A stretch of DNA of 64,000 nt from Lojkania enalia (taxonomy: Eukaryota; Ascomycota; Dothideomycetes; Pleosporales): assembly GCA_010094045.1 (NCBI GenBank), contig ML986597.1, positions 1 to 64,000 on the forward strand, given 5' to 3'. This document shows, in pieces, positions 59,625 to 64,000 of this stretch (position 1 is the first letter of the stretch; every line of letters begins with the position of its first letter). A program made the position numbers and the translations under genes. The notes beneath the pieces are model-generated. The model saw only the letters and a list, made by a program, of their open reading frames with translations, did not search any database and was not told where the DNA came from.

Positions 59625-61583
59625 TATTATAGTAATACTATAATACCTCTATACCTATACTATTCTTATTATAATACTCGAACTAGCTACTAGTAATAGC
59701 TATTAGCTACTAGCTAGAATATAACCGACTTATTATAACTATAATAGTGGAAGGTTTTACTAATCTAGCTAGTCTATATAGTAGTATAGACCTAACTTCT
59801 ATAAAAACTTATATAATATAGATATTTCTATTTTTTACGTAATATTTTAATATTTATATATAGTATATAATAATAGAGTTAACTATTTAAAGTACGATTA
59901 ACTAACTATATATAAACGTCTATAATATTATATTATATTATCTACTATTATATATTATAGACGAGAACGCGTTTATTAATATATTTAAAGAGATCTAAAG
60001 TAAACTAGACTCTTTATAGTAGAAGAATAAGATGTTAGTAAAGGCCTTAATAACCTAAGAGAACTACTATAAGTTAGACCTTAAAGCAATATAAAGAGAA
60101 TTTAGTAGCTATTAAATAGCTACTCTTCTACTAGCTACTAGTATATTAATAGTAATAGAACTATTACCTATCTTTAGCCTAATTTAACCTATAATCCTAG
60201 CGTCTAAATAGATACTTATATTAACTTCTAATCTATTTAAAACTATATATAACTTATATTTCTATTTTAACTATTTATCTAACCTTCTAATATTCTTTAG
60301 TAAATGTTTAGAGCTTTTATATTTTATTAGAAAGCTCTACTATAAATTAGAAGGAAATACTAACTAATATCTAACTAAATATACCCGCCTTCTATATATC
60401 TTTTCTCGTCTAGAATAAGACTTAGTAATATTAGTTAACCTATTAATAGATAAGAGTATTAATTCTATAAATAGCTTAGTCGCCTTCTTAGAATTTACCT
60501 ATAATAACTAGAATAAGAAGACTATAGTATAAAGTAAGCTAGAAACTTTAAAATAAGACTAAAGCAGGTTTTCTACTTACTTTACTAAATTCCGACGCCT
60601 GATTATAGATACTAAACTAAATAAGACTAGATAAATTATATATCTCTAATATTCTCTCTCTAATAAACTCTACTATATTATAATAAGTATTATAATACCT
60701 AGCACCCTAAACGACTATATTAATCTAATTTTCCTATATAATATTAACCTATATTATTTATCTAGTAACTACTATAAATAACTAAAGTATTATACTATTT
60801 ATTAGAAGGATTTAAATACTATAAAACTTAATACTTTTAGTTATATACCTATAGGCTTTAATAAATAAGAAAGGTACTACTACAAAGAATACTATTATAA
60901 GTATAGTAGTAAGAGATGTATTTTGCTAGAATATAATACCCTTCTACTATTAATCTATTAAGGGTTTTAGAGCTCTACTATACCCTATAAGTTCTATTCT
61001 TAATCCTCTAACTAATCTTCTAACCAATTCTTAATATACTTATTATCTTATAGATAAGACTGTTATTTTTACTCCTAAATATAGCTAGCCTTACTAATTA
61101 AAATATTACTAAATAGTCTATTCTAGAAGTAAATTATTTTTTAAAACTATACTTATATTAAATTTCTATATATCTATAAAACTAACCTCTATAAAAATAG
61201 TTATAAAACTACTAGATTCTAGCTTCTTTCTTAATCTATTAAAACCTAGTCTAATAAGATATTAATATTCTTATTAATACTAGAGCTACTAGTTATAACT
61301 ATATTTATAGAGATCTTATATATATTTTAAAATTTTAAAAGATATAACTTCTATATAATTTATACTTAATTAGTTTTAATAGAGAAGTTTTTTATAGAGG
61401 AACTATCTTCTACTTAATTATTTTAACCCTCTAACATCTAAACTATTTAGAGATAGTATATTTCTATATAATTATACTAGGAAAATACTAGTTAATTCTA
61501 AAATAGTTATAGATATATAAGTATTATATAAACCTAGACTATAAGAATATATAGCTAGTCTTTTCTATTAACTAATATCTAAC
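59625..61583 (+). mobile_element. Gypsy-C: 5' LTR and gag part, cut by gypsy-E
   Basis: Same family as gypsy-A. The 303-bp LTR at 59,625-59,927 is followed by a gag remnant collinear with 31,260-32,890. The sequence stops abruptly at 61,583, where another LTR begins; the remainder should lie beyond the right edge. Confidence 0.86.
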
Positions 61584-64000
61584 TGTTATAAATACCCCTA
61601 TAAGAATCTCTATACTAGATCTAATCGAGATCTAAAACTCTATATAACTAGAAGAATAAAGCTAATATAAGATACGTAATATACTTAATAGTTTAGTTAA
61701 CTAAATAACTGAGTATACTTAATTACTTAGTAGACTAAGTAACTAAGTAGAAAGAAATAGTAAGAGAACTAAATTATATTTAACAACCTTACAACTCTAA
61801 CCTTTATAGCTTTTTATAGTTAACTTAAATATTTTTTATATACTCTACTTATATACTTCTATTATAAGCTTATAAAAATATACCCCTATAGTACGTAATT
61901 ACTCTTAGTTATTACCCTATCCTATACCTAGCTAATCAGGGGCTATTATACTTTAACTACTCTTATAAGACTAGAAGAAGTAAGACTAGTTAAACTACCC
62001 TAGTTATAAAGAAAGAGATACCTTTAGTAAGTAATATAGAAAACTCACGTAAGTAGAATGTTGGGATTAGCTAGTAAAGCTACCTCTTTAGAGGTAGGTA
62101 TAATAACTATATTTATAAGAATATAGAACGAGTTAATATAATAATAGGAATAGCTAGTCCTAGTAGATAAATAGATAAAAAGCCTAAAGGAGACTTAAGA
62201 TAGTCTTCTTAAAAGTCTTAAGAGAATATAAGAAATAGTTAATAGTAAGTAAGGAATAGGACTCGTAGGAATTATCTAGAAACTTAAATAAGTTAAAAGA
62301 GTACTACTAATAATATATTATTAGTAATAAATTAAGTTAGTACTACTTAATAAGTTTAACAGAACTAGGTCTAAACTTAAAAAATTCCTAGTAGTAGTAA
62401 GAATTTATATTAACGTTAACCTAGATATTATCTAGTATAAGAATAAGAAAGTACTGTTTATAGGAGCCTATTTAATAGGTAAACTACTCGACTAGTTCCG
62501 GTCCTTCCTAATAGATTTTAAGAACCATGTAGAAGAATACTAGAAAAGCGAAACTAAGGTAATATTTATAAGCCTAATATATTTCTAATAGAAACTTAAA
62601 CTAGCGTTTAGAAATATCGATGAAGTACGAGTAGTAGAAGATAGATTTTACAACCTAGTTTAACTAGGATCTGTTATCTTATATATATTAAGTTTTTAAC
62701 AGCTCTCGAATAAAATTATATAGGACGACTATAGTATAATAGTAAAGTTTTATAGAGGATTGAAAATAGAGATAAGAAGGGTAATAATATATATAGAATA
62801 ACCTCAGGATCTAGCGTTATACTTCTAACTAGTAAAAAGAATTAACAATAAACTATACTAGTTTAAGAATAAGAAAAGGTAGGCGTACTATTAAAGGGCA
62901 CGCTTTTTAGTAAGAGCTGCCGACGCGGGCGGACCTATAAATCTAAGTACTACTAGAGAAAAGAAGCCTAAGTTATAAGCGACGCAAGAAAAGAAGACTT
63001 AGAAGAAGGATATTAAATACTACAATTATTAGAAACTAGAATATATAGTAAAAGAATATCGAAGTAAAAAGAAAGAAAAGAAAAACCAGCCTATAGAAGA
63101 TAAACCGCAGGAAGTAGGTAAAGAAAAACTAGCTGTAACTATAGAATATAGAATCTTATACTAGTCCTTCTATAATAAAGACGAGTGTTAAATGTACTAA
63201 CAACTTAAAGAAACTATAAGATACTAGTTTTAAAAGAAAATGTAACTTATAGCAATATAAAAATATATAAAAAGATGGCTAGAAGAAGTTTAGCAAATAT
63301 TAGATAAGGATAAAGAAATAAATACCCCGTTATAAATAGAAGAAGCTACTACTAGAGTACTAATACTTAAACCAGTATCTAGAGTATATTCTATATACCG
63401 ATAAAGAATAATCGAGTATAAATAGAGAACCCTAGCTCCTATAGCTACCCTATAAGAGGAATTACCTATAATATTCTACGATAAGAATAGGCTAGGATAA
63501 GATATTATTAACGTTTACGAAGAATGGTAAAATATCTACTTAAGGGAAATCCGTTTCTTATACTTCTAAAAATAGATAGAAATAATAAAAGTAGTAGAAG
63601 AATATCTTAATATAATAGATTGGAACAAGGCTATATATATAGTATAAAAAGTAGTAGCCTTCTTACAAAATAAAGTACTAGTAAAGTACTAGGTATTAAA
63701 GGTATTACGATATAAATAGAAATAGGACTACTAGATTAGAAAAGATAATAACCTCTATATAAACTAATACTACCTAGTATACTTTAAGATAGTATAGATA
63801 TCGTATATTAAACGATAATATAGAGCCTACTAAAGAAGAAAAGAAGATATAAGTATATAGCTAAGACGACTAAATAAAGATAAGGTACTAGGAAATCCTG
63901 TAAAGTAAGAAGCTATAATAGAATAGGAAGTTACTAAATAAATTTAAAATTATATAATATTTAAACCTAGACCTCTACTATCTAGAGTATATATTAGAGG
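61584..64000 (+). mobile_element. Gypsy-E: third Ty3/gypsy family, partial
   Basis: Begins TGTTATAAATACCCC at the break in gypsy-C, with a candidate TSD ctaac at 61,579-61,583. The LTR end cannot be set without the 3' copy. A gag frame runs from about 62,400, with a CCHC zinc-knuckle remnant near 63,018-63,065 (YNYxKLEYIVKEYRSKKK, Cys and His changed to Tyr). Protease-side sequence continues to the window edge. Heavily RIP-mutated. Confidence 0.75.

Overview
This 64 kb window looks like filamentous ascomycete (Pezizomycotina) nuclear DNA. It has short GT-AG introns with CTAAC/CTGAC-like branch sites. It also has two very AT-rich, TpA-rich blocks that are nearly devoid of CpA and TpG, the signature of repeat-induced point mutation (RIP). 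The species cannot be named from sequence alone. No telomere repeat, tRNA, rRNA or CRISPR array was found.

Left block (1-17,880). An unidentified RIP-degraded repeat (1-2,075 and 16,830-17,880) is split by a Ty1/copia element, here copia-3 (2,076-16,824). Copia-3 carries a complete chromodomain-type Ty3/gypsy element, gypsy-1 (2,269-9,738), inside its 5' LTR, and a pogo/Fot1-like DNA transposon, pogo-2 (10,250-12,116), inside its gag region. Target-site duplications (TSDs) match at every junction.

Gene island (17,881-26,990). Three intact-looking genes of ordinary base composition are present. The first is a secreted or vacuolar-lumen family I inorganic pyrophosphatase (two exons, +). The second is a nine-exon, about 937-residue protein of unknown function (-). 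The third is an eleven-exon APC-superfamily amino-acid permease (+), divergent from the second. All splice models were derived by hand and keep an open frame throughout.

Right block (26,990-64,000). A stack of nested transposons occupies the rest. Pogo-1 (1,849 bp, TA target) is present as copies 1-4. One Ty3/gypsy family with 303-bp LTRs is present as copies A-D. A second copia family (204-bp LTRs, 5,654 bp) is present as copies 1 and 2. There is also a 1,266-bp non-autonomous LTR element, two solo LTRs, a 22-bp x 8 tandem array, a partial further gypsy element (E) running off the right edge, and a 560-N assembly gap. The deepest chain visible is pogo-1 copy 4 > gypsy-B > pogo-1 copy 2 > copia-2.

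No transposon has an intact open frame. Stops fall mainly where CAG, CAA or TGG codons would be, and catalytic Asp codons of the reverse transcriptases have become Asn. I found no convincing new biological system. The more unusual observations are an LTR that contains a copy of its own element's polypurine tract, half-tRNA-type primer sites in both copia families, a post-RIP homogeneous tandem array, one barely mutated solo LTR, and a perfect GCACGTGGG box upstream of the pyrophosphatase gene.
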